The position numbers and the translations under genes were made by a program. A stretch of DNA of 64,000 nt, taken from assembly GCF_030371585.1 (NCBI RefSeq), contig NZ_JAUDCE010000002.1; one strand, 5' to 3'. The notes beneath the pieces are model-generated. The model worked only from the letters and a program-made list of their open reading frames with translations. It was not told the origin of the DNA and did no database searches. Of the stretch, positions 32,360-41,626 are shown piece after piece (the first letter of the stretch is position 1; the number at the start of each line of letters is the position of its first letter). This stretch comes from Megamonas hypermegale_A (GTDB lineage: Bacteria; Bacillota; Negativicutes; Selenomonadales; Selenomonadaceae).

Positions 32360-33952
32360 TTATTTTTCAACAATATCGTAATTTACGAGTTTAACGTCGA
32401 AAATACCGTTCATGTTGATAATCTGCTGCATTACGCTGTCCGGCATTTCGTTATCTATTGTGAGCACCATCATGCTCGTGCCTTCGATTTCCGTTTTGCC
32501 TACTTGCATGCCGGAGATGTTGATATTGGCATAACCGAGCAGCGAGCCGATTGTACCGATAATGCCCGGACGGTTGATATGCGGGCAGATTAAAATGCGC
32601 GCATGCGGGTCTACGTCCACACGGTAGGAGTTAATCGTAACAATACGTCCTTCATCGCCGAACAGTGTTCCCTGCACCGTCTGCGTCTTGCCGTGAGCGA
32701 CAACGGAAACGGTAATCAGATTGGCAAAGTTTTCAACCGATTTATCTTTGATTTCCTTAACTTTGATATTGCGTTCCTTCGCCAGGCTCGGCGCATTTAC
32801 ATAGTTTACATTATCTTCCAGAATTGGATTTAAAATACCTTTTACGACAGCAATCGTAATCATCTTCGTGTCGACATCGGCAATTTCACCGTTATATTTG
32901 ATTTTAACTTCGCTTATAGCTCCGTCAGCCAGAGAACAAGCTGTGCAGCCGAGTCGTTCCGCCAAATCAAGATACGGTTTGATGACTTTCATCGTCTGAG
33001 CGGAAACAGGCGCCATATTAACAGCGGTCGATACCGGTTCGCCGTTTAACGCCGTCACAATGCCCTGCGCTACATCTACGGAAACGCCGATTTGCGCTTC
33101 AACGGTGGAAGCTCCCAGATGCGGCGTGAGCGTTATGCCCGGTACGCCGAGCAACGGACTGTCAGCCGGCAGCGGTTCATTTTCAAATACGTCGATAGCA
33201 GCACCTGCTACATGACCTGCTTTTACGGCATCAGCCAAATCCTTCTCGTCAACGATACCGCCGCGCGCACAGTTTACAATGCGCACACCTTTTTTCATTC
33301 TATAAATATTATCTTTATTGAACATACCTTTCGTTTTCGGCGTCAAAGGCATATGTACCGTAATGAAATCGGCCTGCTCAATAAGTTCGTCCAGCGAAAC
33401 AACTTTAATACCCAGAGAATGAGCGCGTTCTTCATTGACGTACGGGTCATAGCCGATTACGTTCATATCGAAAGACAGTGAGCGTGTAGCCACACCACTG
33501 CCGATACGGCCGAGACCGACAACACCGAGCGTCTTGCCGCGCAGTTCCACGCCTGTGTATTTTTTGCGGTTCCATTCGCCTTTGTGCAGCGTTTCATTCG
33601 CTACGGCAATGTTTCTTGCCATTGCCAGCATCATACCCATCGTATGTTCTGTAGCAGCAATAGTGTTGCCACCCGGTGAATTGATTACCACGATACCGTG
33701 AGCCGTAGCAGCGGCAATGTCGATATTATCTGTACCGACGCCGGCGCGGCCGATGATTTTGAGATTTTGCGCACGTTCAATTACTTCTTTCGTAACTTTG
33801 GAAGCACTGCGTACGATTAAAGCATCAAACTGCGGAATAATTTCCAGAAGTTCTTCCGCCGGCAGTTTGTCTTTAACCACGCATTCCAATCCTGCCTGCT
33901 GCAAAATTTCAATGCCTTTAGGTGATACACCATCAGCTACTAATACTTTCAT
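32360..33952 (-). CDS. serA: D-3-phosphoglycerate dehydrogenase
   Basis: 530 residues from the ATG at 33952; the seven extra codons upstream contain AAGGAGA, the ribosome site. Substrate and NAD domains (1-310): TLGVVGLGRIGSGVATRSLSF (NAD loop), MKKGVRIVNCARGGIVDEKDLA, and catalytic Arg, Glu and His (LTPHLGASTVEAQ). Then an allosteric-substrate-binding domain (~320-445) and a C-terminal ACT domain (RILICPHINRPGIIGTIGSLLG), typical of the long form. First step of serine synthesis from 3-phosphoglycerate. Confidence 0.95.
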   Translation of the reverse strand: MKVLVADGVSPKGIEILQQAGLECVVKDKLPAEELLEIIPQFDALIVRSASKVTKEVIERAQNLKIIGRAGVGTDNIDIAAATAHGIVVINSPGGNTIAATEHTMGMMLAMARNIAVANETLHKGEWNRKKYTGVELRGKTLGVVGLGRIGSGVATRSLSFDMNVIGYDPYVNEERAHSLGIKVVSLDELIEQADFITVHMPLTPKTKGMFNKDNIYRMKKGVRIVNCARGGIVDEKDLADAVKAGHVAGAAIDVFENEPLPADSPLLGVPGITLTPHLGASTVEAQIGVSVDVAQGIVTALNGEPVSTAVNMAPVSAQTMKVIKPYLDLAERLGCTACSLADGAISEVKIKYNGEIADVDTKMITIAVVKGILNPILEDNVNYVNAPSLAKERNIKVKEIKDKSVENFANLITVSVVAHGKTQTVQGTLFGDEGRIVTINSYRVDVDPHARILICPHINRPGIIGTIGSLLGYANINISGMQVGKTEIEGTSMMVLTIDNEMPDSVMQQIINMNGIFDVKLVNYDIVEK

Positions 33953-34023
33953 CTCTAAATCTCTCCTTAACAAAAATCGAGCTTTAAAAAATACAATTGT
34001 ATAATAATATTGTATATCTAACT

Positions 34024-34052
34024 ATTCTATTGTGTTCAGTTGAAATCGTCAA
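34024..34052 (-). promoter_or_regulatory. Predicted promoter of serA
   Basis: On the - strand TTGACG, 17 bp, TAGAAT, about 72 bp before the start codon. Confidence 0.6.
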
Positions 34053-34252
34053 GCAAAAAAATTTTTTCGGCAGGTTTATCATATTTTAATGGTATTCTAA
34101 TAAATTTTATGCGCTTTTTGGTGTATAATTTTAATATGCAATGCCCTGTAGTGATGATAATCACGTATTTGCCGGTAAAATATCCAGCTTATAGCGAGCA
34201 GCATACATCAGTACAAGGCATTAGTATAAAAATCAAATGAAAGGATATTACA
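34053..34252. other. Upstream region of the tolC-macAB operon
   Basis: Two hundred A+T-rich bases. A TATAAT occurs at about 34123 but its -35 is weak, and a GATGATAATCA stretch near 34153 faintly resembles a Fur box. Neither is firm. Confidence 0.35.
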
Positions 34253-35536
34253 ATGGTCAATTCTAAATTAAAAACCTTAGCAATAATCTTATCCCTCTGT
34301 ATCGGCATAAATGCGCCGGCGGCTCAGGCGGCTTCGCTTTCCATCAATGATGCCGTCGATATGGCGCTTGACCGCAACAACAGTATTAAGATTGCCGTTC
34401 AGGACGAAAAAGTCGCCGCTGCCAATCTAAAAGCCGCCAAAGGCGCTAACGGCGTTTCCGTTTCTCTAAGCTCCAATCTGTCGGGCAGCGACGGTGCCAT
34501 GAGCGCTTTTGAACGGGGCAACTCTAACGGCATCTCCGCTTCCATCCCGATTTATACCGGCAACAGAAACGAACTCAACATCGACAACAGCGAAGCTGAT
34601 TTGCTGAAGGCACAGCTCGAGCTGGAACGCACGAAGGAAACGGTGCGCTACAACACCATCTCCGCTTATTACGATATTTTAGAAGCTCAGCACACTGTCA
34701 ATGTCGAACAGGAATCCGTTGACAACTATCAAAGCCATTTAACCGATGTGCAAAATCTCTACACGGGCGGCGCCGTTCCGCGCTCCGACCTTCTGCGCTC
34801 GGAAGTAGCTCTGTCCGACGCGCGCCAGTCACTGATATTAGCTCAGAATACATACGATATTAATGTCAGTACCTTCCGCAACATTATAAAGATAGACCGC
34901 GCCGAACCGGTTACGCTGACGGATGATTTTTCCTACCAGCCGGTCAAGATGTCGTTAAACGAATGTCTTGATTACGCTTTAAATTCCCGCCGCGATGCTA
35001 TGGCGGCAAAACTCGATTTGGATATCGCCAGAAACGATATCGATATCGCCAAAGCCGGTTATCTGCCGACCGTCGATTTTTCCCTCAGCACGAACTGGGA
35101 CAAACAGCCGCTGCCAAGTTCCGACGATTACGATTACAGAGCCACCGTATCGGCCAACTGGAACCTGTTCGACAGCAATGTAACCGAAGCCCAAGTGGAA
35201 GCAGCTCAGGCTAATTTCGACAGAGCAGGTTACACTCTTTCGGAAACACTCGACAATATCGACCTGGAAGTGCGCCAGGCGTATCTCAATATGCGTGAAG
35301 CCGAAAAACGCTTCAATTCCACTGCGCTCGCCGTAAAACAGGCGGAAGAGGATTATTTTATCGCTACGGAAAAATACCGCGTCGGTGAAGGCGTTATCCT
35401 CGATATAATCGATGCCGAGTTTGCCCTCTCACAGGCAAGATTAAATTACATCAGCGCCCAATACGATTATGCCCGCTACAAAGCGAACCTTGAATATGCT
35501 ATAGGTGTACCGGAAGGAGAGTCAATAGATGGATAA
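34253..35536 (+). CDS. TolC-family outer-membrane efflux channel
   Basis: 427 residues. Signal peptide (about 1-27, LAIILSLCIGINAPAAQAA), then two repeats of the outer membrane efflux protein domain, rich in alanine and heptad-like helices (AQLELERTKETVRYNTISAYYDIL; ATEKYRVGEGVILDIIDAE FALSQAR). It would form a trimeric channel through the outer membrane and periplasm. Direct evidence that this Firmicute has an outer membrane. It overlaps the next gene by eight bases. A GAAAGGAT ribosome site precedes the ATG. Confidence 0.92.
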   Translation: MVNSKLKTLAIILSLCIGINAPAAQAASLSINDAVDMALDRNNSIKIAVQDEKVAAANLKAAKGANGVSVSLSSNLSGSDGAMSAFERGNSNGISASIPIYTGNRNELNIDNSEADLLKAQLELERTKETVRYNTISAYYDILEAQHTVNVEQESVDNYQSHLTDVQNLYTGGAVPRSDLLRSEVALSDARQSLILAQNTYDINVSTFRNIIKIDRAEPVTLTDDFSYQPVKMSLNECLDYALNSRRDAMAAKLDLDIARNDIDIAKAGYLPTVDFSLSTNWDKQPLPSSDDYDYRATVSANWNLFDSNVTEAQVEAAQANFDRAGYTLSETLDNIDLEVRQAYLNMREAEKRFNSTALAVKQAEEDYFIATEKYRVGEGVILDIIDAEFALSQARLNYISAQYDYARYKANLEYAIGVPEGESIDG

Positions 35537-36668
35537 GACAAAATTGAAAAAACGGCTGAAATGGATAGTTTTACTGATAGTCATCTTCGCCGCCGGCGCA
35601 TTCGGCTACAATTATTATCAACAACAGCAGCAAATGGCCAACAAACCGATTATCGAAACCGTTCCGGCAAAATACATGAGCATGAAATCCGTCGTTTCCG
35701 CCACAGGTACGATAAAACCGCTGGAATCGGTAGAAGTCAGCTCCAAAATCACGGCCCGCGTAAAACAGGTCCTCGTTAAGGAAAACGACCACGTAACGGC
35801 AGGACAGACCGTGGCGCTTTTAGACGGCAAGGACTACGAAACACAGCGCGAACAGGCGGAATTCACTTTGAACAATGCCAAAGTAAAATATGAACGCACC
35901 AGCTACCTGTACAATATCGGCGCAAAATCGAAGGAAGAACTCGACGATGCCCAGTACAACTATGATACGGCGGAAAGCAAACTCGCCGAAGCAGAATCGA
36001 ACTTATCGGAAACAGTCATCGTTTCGCCTATGGACGGCGTTGTCATCGGCGAGCCTGTAACGGACGGCACCATGGCGGTACAAGGCAACAGCAATCCTAC
36101 CGTTATCATGCGTATCGCCGACCTGTCCCAGAAACAGATTACAGCCAAAGTCGATGAAACGGATATCGGCAATGTGCGCGTAGGTCAGAAAGCTACATTC
36201 ACCGTCGACGCTTACAACGGCAAAACATTTACCGCCACCGTTTCCAAAATCTCGCAGACAGACCTTGACAACAGCTGGAATACGAGCAGCACAAGCGGCA
36301 GCTCCAGTTCCTCCTCCGCCGCCGTTATCTACTACAGCGTAACGCTTGACGTAGACGACCCGGAAGGTCTTTTAATGCCGTCCATGACTGCCCGTGTGGA
36401 AATCGAAACGGCCAATAAGGACAACGCTCTCGCCGTACCTCTCTCCGCCCTCAAGACGGACAGCAACGGTTCTTACGTTGTAATCGTGAAAAAAGACGGC
36501 ACGACGGAAAACCGCTATGTGGAAACAGGCATTTACAGCGATGACAACGTGGAAATCGTCAGCGGCCTGTCCGAAGGCGAACAAGTTTCCGTTGCCATGG
36601 CAAAGAAAACAACCACTGATAACAATAATAACCAGAGAAGACAGGGCGGCCCGCCTCCTCGCTTCTAA
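35529..36668 (+). CDS. MacA-like periplasmic adaptor (membrane fusion protein)
   Basis: 379 residues. N-terminal membrane anchor (KWIVLLIVIFAAGAFGYNYY), a biotinyl-lipoyl-like domain split by a helical hairpin (VSSKITARVKQVLVKENDHVTAGQTVALLDG ... ETVIVSPMDGVVIGEPVTDGT), then beta-barrel and membrane-proximal domains (~185-360). A Ser-rich insert (SSTSGSSSSSSA) sits at about 255-267, and the C-terminus is Asn/Arg/Pro rich. It links the inner-membrane ABC pump to the TolC-like channel. Coupled to tolC by overlap. Confidence 0.92.
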   Translation: MDKTKLKKRLKWIVLLIVIFAAGAFGYNYYQQQQQMANKPIIETVPAKYMSMKSVVSATGTIKPLESVEVSSKITARVKQVLVKENDHVTAGQTVALLDGKDYETQREQAEFTLNNAKVKYERTSYLYNIGAKSKEELDDAQYNYDTAESKLAEAESNLSETVIVSPMDGVVIGEPVTDGTMAVQGNSNPTVIMRIADLSQKQITAKVDETDIGNVRVGQKATFTVDAYNGKTFTATVSKISQTDLDNSWNTSSTSGSSSSSSAAVIYYSVTLDVDDPEGLLMPSMTARVEIETANKDNALAVPLSALKTDSNGSYVVIVKKDGTTENRYVETGIYSDDNVEIVSGLSEGEQVSVAMAKKTTTDNNNNQRRQGGPPPRF

Positions 36669-36699
36669 CAACTACTAATTAAAGAAAGGAATTAATGGT

Positions 36700-37416
36700 A
36701 TGGACACTCAGGAAAACATTACTATTGAACTTTCTGGCATAAAAAAAATCTATCAGGTAGGCACGCAGGAAGTAGCCGCTTTAAACGGTATCGACTTAAA
36801 AATAAAACGCGGTGAATTTGCCGCTCTCATGGGTCCGTCCGGTTCCGGCAAATCCACGCTTATGAATATCTTGGGCTGTCTCGACCGCCCCACTTGCGGC
36901 TCTTATAAATTGGACGGCAAGGAAATCGCCCACTTAAGCGATGACGAGCTGGCGAAAACCCGCAACAAAAAAATCGGCTTCGTCTTTCAGAATTTCAACC
37001 TGCTCTCCAAAATCACGGCACTGGAAAACGTAGCCCTGCCGCTCGTTTATGCCGGTATCGGCGCTAAAGAACGCGCCGAACGGGCACATCATTTTCTGAA
37101 AGCCGTAGGCCTTGATGACAGGGCCGACCATAAACCGAATGAACTGTCCGGAGGTCAGCGCCAGCGTGTAGCCATTGCCAGAGCACTCGTAAACAGTCCC
37201 AGCATCATCATGGCGGACGAACCGACCGGCAACCTCGATACGAAATCCACGAAGGAAATCATGGAAATTTTCATTGGTCTGCACGAAGAAGGCAAGACCA
37301 TGATACTCGTAACGCATGAACCAGACATCGCTGCCTGCGCTTCGCGCCAGCTGCTCGTAGTCGACGGTGTCATCACCAAAGACGCAGGTAAGGGGGTCGT
37401 TATGGATGTTGTTTAA
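36700..37416 (+). CDS. MacB-type ABC transporter ATPase subunit
   Basis: 238 residues. Walker A GPSGSGKST, Q-loop FQNFNLL, signature LSGGQRQRVAIARAL, Walker B IIMADEPTGNLD, H-loop VTHEPD. It belongs to the LolD/MacB/FtsE type, which power transenvelope export without pumping substrate across the inner membrane. In E. coli ATPase and permease are one MacB polypeptide; here they are separate genes that overlap by 11 bases. Confidence 0.94.
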   Translation: MDTQENITIELSGIKKIYQVGTQEVAALNGIDLKIKRGEFAALMGPSGSGKSTLMNILGCLDRPTCGSYKLDGKEIAHLSDDELAKTRNKKIGFVFQNFNLLSKITALENVALPLVYAGIGAKERAERAHHFLKAVGLDDRADHKPNELSGGQRQRVAIARALVNSPSIIMADEPTGNLDTKSTKEIMEIFIGLHEEGKTMILVTHEPDIAACASRQLLVVDGVITKDAGKGVVMDVV

Positions 37417-38629
37417 AGAAACAGTCCAAATGGCAATTTCCGCCCTCTGGTCGAATAAAATGCGTTCCCTGCTCACCATGCTCGGCATCATCATCGGCGT
37501 CGGCGCCGTAATCGCCATGGTATCAATCGGTATGGGCGTACAAAAACAGGTCGAAGACTCCATCGCCAGTCTCGGCAGCAACATGCTCATCGTCAACGCC
37601 AGCGCAACGCGCAATGCAGCCGGTGTAAGACAGGCGGCAGGCTCGAACGTCCGTCTGAAACTGGAAGATGCCGAAGCCATCAAGGAAAAAATTACGGACG
37701 CGGAATACGTTTCGCCATCCGTACAGAGAAACTATCAGATTGTAAACGGCAACCAGAACTGGAATACGCAGGTTGCCGGTGTTACGCCTGATTATCTGTA
37801 TATCCGCTCGCTCTCCATCGCCAACGGTACCTTCATCACGCAGAAAGACGTTGATACGCGCTCGCGTGTAGCCGTTATCGGTACGACTGTCGCTGAAAAC
37901 CTGTTCGGCGAAGGCGTCAACCCTGTCGGCAAAAACATCCGTATCAACAACGACCCGTTTAAAGTCGTCGGACTGCTCGAGAGCAAAGGCCAGTCCTCTG
38001 TCGGTCAGGACCAGGATGATATCGTCATCATCCCGATAACGACCGCCACCATGCGTGTAATGGCGATTAACTACATTCAGTCCATAAGCGTCCAGGTCGT
38101 ATCCGCCGATAAAATGGACCAGGTGCAGGCGGAAATCGAAAATCTCATGCGCCAACGCCACCGTATAACAGGTGATAAAGAAGACGATTTCACTGTGCGC
38201 AATCTCACCAGCATTATGGAAACAATGTCCAGCACCAGCACCATGCTGACACTGATGCTCGCCAGCGTCGCCGGAATATCGCTGCTCGTCGGCGGTATCG
38301 GTATCATGAATATCATGATGGTGTCCGTAACGGAAAGAACGCGCGAAATCGGCATACGCAAGGCACTCGGCGCTACCTACAACAATATCATGTTTCAATT
38401 TCTCATTGAAGCCGTATTCGTCGGCATAATCGGCGGTATCATCGGTATCGGGCTCGGTATCGGCCTTGCCAGCGCCATATCCCAGTTCGGCGGCTTCAAT
38501 ACGGTAATCACCGCCACACCGATTTTAATATCATTCGGCTTCTCCGTCGGTATCAGCCTGTTCTTCGGCATTTATCCAGCAAGAAAAGCAGCCCGCCTCG
38601 ACCCGATTGAAGCGCTTCGTTATGAATAA
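37406..38629 (+). CDS. MacB-type ABC transporter permease
   Basis: 407 residues from the ATG at 37406, which has a GGGGG site upstream; the open frame begins earlier at 37367 inside the ATPase gene, without signals. Layout: first membrane helix (MLGIIIGVGAVIAMVSIGMG), a large periplasmic MacB-PCD domain (~45-275), then three FtsX helices (MLTLMLASVAGISLLVGGIGIMNIM; FLIEAVFVGIIGGIIGIGLG; PILISFGFSVGISLFFGIYPA) ending in RLDPIEALRYE, the usual MacB end. With the genes just upstream it completes a tripartite exporter of unknown substrate. Confidence 0.94.
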   Translation: MLFKETVQMAISALWSNKMRSLLTMLGIIIGVGAVIAMVSIGMGVQKQVEDSIASLGSNMLIVNASATRNAAGVRQAAGSNVRLKLEDAEAIKEKITDAEYVSPSVQRNYQIVNGNQNWNTQVAGVTPDYLYIRSLSIANGTFITQKDVDTRSRVAVIGTTVAENLFGEGVNPVGKNIRINNDPFKVVGLLESKGQSSVGQDQDDIVIIPITTATMRVMAINYIQSISVQVVSADKMDQVQAEIENLMRQRHRITGDKEDDFTVRNLTSIMETMSSTSTMLTLMLASVAGISLLVGGIGIMNIMMVSVTERTREIGIRKALGATYNNIMFQFLIEAVFVGIIGGIIGIGLGIGLASAISQFGGFNTVITATPILISFGFSVGISLFFGIYPARKAARLDPIEALRYE

Positions 38630-38649
38630 TCAATAAACACATATAAAAC

Positions 38650-38692
38650 AAAAAGCTATGACAGATGAGTTCTCTCAATGTCATAGCTTTTT
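38650..38692 (+). terminator. Terminator of the tolC-macAB operon
   Basis: Hairpin AAAAAGCTATGACA / TGTCATAGCTTTTT followed by T. Confidence 0.85.
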
Positions 38693-38816
38693 GTCATGAT
38701 TGTCTTTATTTTTTCTTCTTTTTCCTTTAGAATTAAAAGTTATACAGGATAATACAGTCTTTTAGTCGAATTATATTCATATAACATTTTCAGATTTCTA
38801 TGAATGGAGGGTTATT

Positions 38817-39461
38817 ATGTTGAAAAAATTATTTTTCATGTTCATGGTTTTAGCAGCGTTTCATACTACAGCTTTCGCTTCTTGTGATATCGACCTTCGC
38901 GAATATCAGCAGTCGCCGCAAATTCTCAATGTAATGGCTGCTCCGTTTGAAGACGATAATTTCTATATCGCCACATTCAACTTTGACCGAAAACAAAGCG
39001 GCGATAAAATCGATTTTTATCAGGGAACATGCCTAATTGACAAGACAAAAAATAAATTAAATCCGTTGACGGTGAAAAAAGTTGTCGGTACGGACTCGCA
39101 GATTTCGGAAATCGTCCTGAACAAACAGGGCAAAGTCCCGCATAAGCAGGATTACCGCAAAGTACAGACGAATTCACCCGAACCGCAGATGTATCTCGGC
39201 GGCGACAGTGACAATATCGTCTATCTCGGCAAATTCAAAATCGTCACGGCAGCCGGAACGTTCGACGACTGCATCGGCGTGAAAATTTACAATGACAAAA
39301 CGGGCGAAGGCATGGTGCAGTATCTTGCTAAAGGATACGGCGTCGTTTATATGGAAGGCATTAAAGCCGACGGCAGCCGGCAGGAAATCGCTCATCTAGA
39401 AGAAATCCAGCCGCTCCATGAAGAGGATATTTCTTCCTTCAAAACAGAATTCTTTGCTTAA
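38817..39461 (+). CDS. Secreted protein of unknown function
   Basis: 214 residues. Signal peptide (KKLFFMFMVLAAFHTTAFA). The mature part is beta-rich and has a repeated pattern of short strands and Asp/Lys/Gly turns, including FDRKQSGDKIDFYQGTCLID, DNIVYLGKFKIVTAAGTF, DCIGVKIYNDKTGEGMVQY and KGYGVVYMEGIKADGS. That last part looks like the sugar- or lipid-binding end common in DUF3108-like proteins, but I do not recognise the family. The start ATG at 38817 has a GGAGGG site. It stands alone between terminators. Confidence 0.7.
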   Translation: MLKKLFFMFMVLAAFHTTAFASCDIDLREYQQSPQILNVMAAPFEDDNFYIATFNFDRKQSGDKIDFYQGTCLIDKTKNKLNPLTVKKVVGTDSQISEIVLNKQGKVPHKQDYRKVQTNSPEPQMYLGGDSDNIVYLGKFKIVTAAGTFDDCIGVKIYNDKTGEGMVQYLAKGYGVVYMEGIKADGSRQEIAHLEEIQPLHEEDISSFKTEFFA

Positions 39462-39464
39462 AAT

Positions 39465-39510
39465 AAAAAATCCCCGACAGCTGTAATAACTTGCTGTCAG
39501 GGATTTTTTT
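39465..39510. terminator. Bidirectional terminator between convergent genes
   Basis: Hairpin AAATCCCCGACAGC / GCTGTCAGGGATTT with T runs on both sides. Confidence 0.85.
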
Positions 39511-39512
39511 AT

Positions 39513-40622
39513 TCAGCTTTGGAAATATCTTACGATACCGTTAAAAATACCTTTTGCCGCTTTTTTTATACCGTCTTCCGATTTTAAAATAGCTTCTTCG
39601 TCTGGATTGGAAACAAACGCCACCTCAACGAGCGTTGCCGGCATTTCCGTATTTTTAACTACATAGAAATTACATGTCTTGGCGCCGCGGTCCGGCGTGC
39701 CAATCTGTTCAATAACGCCGTCTTTAACATACGTTGCCAGTTTCTGGCTGTCATAACTGCCGTTTACATAATAATATCCCGTCGTTCCCTGCGCGGAAGG
39801 AGCTGTGAACGAGTCTAAATGGATACTTACGAAAATATCCGAATTTGACCAGTTGCCTACATTGCAGCGCGCCTGAAGCTCAGCCGTCGCCGAAGCATTC
39901 GGTCCGTAAACGTCCTTGTCCGTTTTACGTGTTATATATACTTTTGCGCCCGATTTTTTAAGCATTTCCGCCACATTCAGACCGATTTTGAGCGTAGCCG
40001 TTTTTTCGTAAAGACCAGAAGGCCCCACGGCTCCCGAATCACTACCGCCATGCCCCGGGTCAATCGTGATGACTTTTCCCTTCAGCACGCTTTTAGCACT
40101 GCTGTCCACGCTGATATTGCTCGGCTTGTAGCTATTGCCGCTGTTTGAAGCGGATGAACTGCTGCTTCCTGTGGAATAATTGGAACCAGACGAACCGTTC
40201 AGATACGATATCTGCCCGAAATCCATAGCCACTCTGTAGGCGCTGCTTCCGCCGACGATACCGAATACATCGTAATCATTGCGCTTCACCGGTGATTCTA
40301 CGACGATGCGCACGACATCTTTTTCGAATTGAGCAACACGAACTTTTTCCACATAACGATTATCTACATCAATTTCTTTTGATACATTCCTACCCAAAGT
40401 AGCATTACTCAAATCAACTACAATTCTGTTCGGCGAAGATAATGCAAAAGACTGGTAATCCACTTCCTTGTCCGCATCGGCCACGATACGCACTTTGTCG
40501 TCGCTCGTGCTGATGCGCAAATCCTCTATTGTCGCTAGGTCGCTTGCCGCTAAAACAATACTTTGAAACCAAATTAATGTCAAACACAAAACGAAAGAAA
40601 ATACAGCTAACCGTTTATTCAT
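39513..40622 (-). CDS. N-acetylmuramoyl-L-alanine amidase with AMIN domain
   Basis: 369 residues. Signal peptide (RLAVFSFVLCLTLIWFQSIVLA), an AMIN domain (~35-140, IRVVADADKEVDYQSF type strands, RIVVDLSNATL), a Ser/Asn-rich linker (~140-175) and a zinc amidase_3 domain (~180-369): ITIDPGHGGSDSGAVG (zinc His), YEKTATLKIGLNVAEMLKKSG (zinc Glu), SIHLDSFTAPSAQG (zinc His), and catalytic Glu in LVEVAFVSNPDEE. It cleaves the amide bond between MurNAc and the stem peptide, for example at division. AMIN usually targets septal peptidoglycan. Confidence 0.93.
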   Translation of the reverse strand: MNKRLAVFSFVLCLTLIWFQSIVLAASDLATIEDLRISTSDDKVRIVADADKEVDYQSFALSSPNRIVVDLSNATLGRNVSKEIDVDNRYVEKVRVAQFEKDVVRIVVESPVKRNDYDVFGIVGGSSAYRVAMDFGQISYLNGSSGSNYSTGSSSSSASNSGNSYKPSNISVDSSAKSVLKGKVITIDPGHGGSDSGAVGPSGLYEKTATLKIGLNVAEMLKKSGAKVYITRKTDKDVYGPNASATAELQARCNVGNWSNSDIFVSIHLDSFTAPSAQGTTGYYYVNGSYDSQKLATYVKDGVIEQIGTPDRGAKTCNFYVVKNTEMPATLVEVAFVSNPDEEAILKSEDGIKKAAKGIFNGIVRYFQS

Positions 40623-40650
40623 TGTTTTACCTCGTGTCTTTTTTAATTAA

Positions 40651-41301
40651 TCAAACTTTAATGTTGTATCTGGCTTCCAGCTTTTTAAAACCCCATGTCA
40701 AAATGAAAGTCATGAATAAATAAAATACTGCCGCCACCAAAAACGGCGTCATATCGAATTCCCTCTGCACAATGGAACGGGCTACACGCAGCAGGTCGTT
40801 CATTGCCAGAATGTAAATGAGCGATGTGTCTTTTACGAGATTAATCGTTTCATTACTTATCGGCGGTAACACCATGCGGATAACCTGCGGCCAGATTACA
40901 TGGCGCATCATCTGCGGATATTTCATGCCCAGTGCCTTCGCCGCCTCATACTGTCCGTTATCGACCGACTGTATGCCCGCTCTGAATATTTCCGCAAAAT
41001 AAGCCGCATAGTTCAGGGAAAATGCCAATAGCGCCGCAGCTATGTCCGGCAGTCTGATACCGACCATCGGCAGAGCAAAATACACGAACAGAAGCTGCAA
41101 CATCAGCGGCGTACCGCGCATCAGCCAAATATAAACTTCAGTTATGTATCGGATTGGTCTTACGGAAGACAATCTCGCCAAAGAAAACAACATGCCCAGC
41201 GGCACGGATAAAATTAACGTAATGAAGAATATCTGCAAGGTTACCTGCGAACCCTCCAGCATCGGCATTACTATTCTCATGATACTACTATCCAAATTCA
41301 T
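40651..41301 (-). CDS. Polar amino-acid ABC transporter permease (HisM/GlnP family)
   Basis: 216 residues from the ATG at 41301 (TTTGGAG just upstream); the frame runs on to 41364 without signals. Five membrane helices and the family signature GIQSVDNGQYEAAKALGMKYPQMMRHVIWPQ (EAA loop, contact with the ATPase) are clear. Neither an ATPase nor a substrate-binding protein is adjacent: the - strand neighbour downstream is the amidase and upstream is a P element. It may pair with components encoded elsewhere. Confidence 0.88.
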   Translation of the reverse strand: MNLDSSIMRIVMPMLEGSQVTLQIFFITLILSVPLGMLFSLARLSSVRPIRYITEVYIWLMRGTPLMLQLLFVYFALPMVGIRLPDIAAALLAFSLNYAAYFAEIFRAGIQSVDNGQYEAAKALGMKYPQMMRHVIWPQVIRMVLPPISNETINLVKDTSLIYILAMNDLLRVARSIVQREFDMTPFLVAAVFYLFMTFILTWGFKKLEARYNIKV

Positions 41302-41404
41302 CAACTCCAAAATATATTGAAAGATACTTAGTAATATTTTACAACAAAGACGCATAAAACTCAAAGCTAAAATTAAAATTATACAAAATTAGTAGAAATT
41401 ATAA

Positions 41405-41434
41405 TTGCCTTAGCCATAGAAAAAATTATATAAT
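41405..41434 (+). promoter_or_regulatory. Possible promoter of nhaA
   Basis: TTGCCT, 18 bp, TATAAT. The P element copy 6 would lie in the transcribed leader. Confidence 0.45.
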
Positions 41435-41460
41435 TAACATGTACGAAACTTACACTAATT

Positions 41461-41590
41461 ACCTGTTGTGCTAGTAAAACATCGCACCTATAATCAGCAG
41501 TATAATACTTTATATTTAGTGAGGTTAAGTGCTAACATCGAACGAATATAAAGTATTATACTGCTTCAGGAAATCAATTAGTACAATAAG
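41461..41590 (+). repeat. Family P palindromic element, copy 6 (spacer inverted relative to flanks)
   Basis: Core 41497-41564, arms GCAGTATAATACTTTATATT / AATATAAAGTATTATACTGC perfect. The outer flanks (CTGTTGTGCTAGT ... AATTAGTACAATAA) are in the same orientation as copies 3-5, but the 28 bp spacer reads TAGTGAGGTTAAGTG..., the reverse complement of theirs. Confidence 0.92.
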
Positions 41591-41626
41591 TAATAATTTA
41601 TGTTCAAATAGAAAGAGGTTAGATTA

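Noticed and set aside
34140..34170. Possible Fur box ahead of the tolC-macAB operon
   Set aside because: Only a weak GATGATAATCA similarity; no complete 19 bp palindrome.
37523..38398. 291-residue - strand ORF opposite the MacB permease
   Set aside because: Shadow of a strong conserved gene on the + strand; composition typical of antisense frames.
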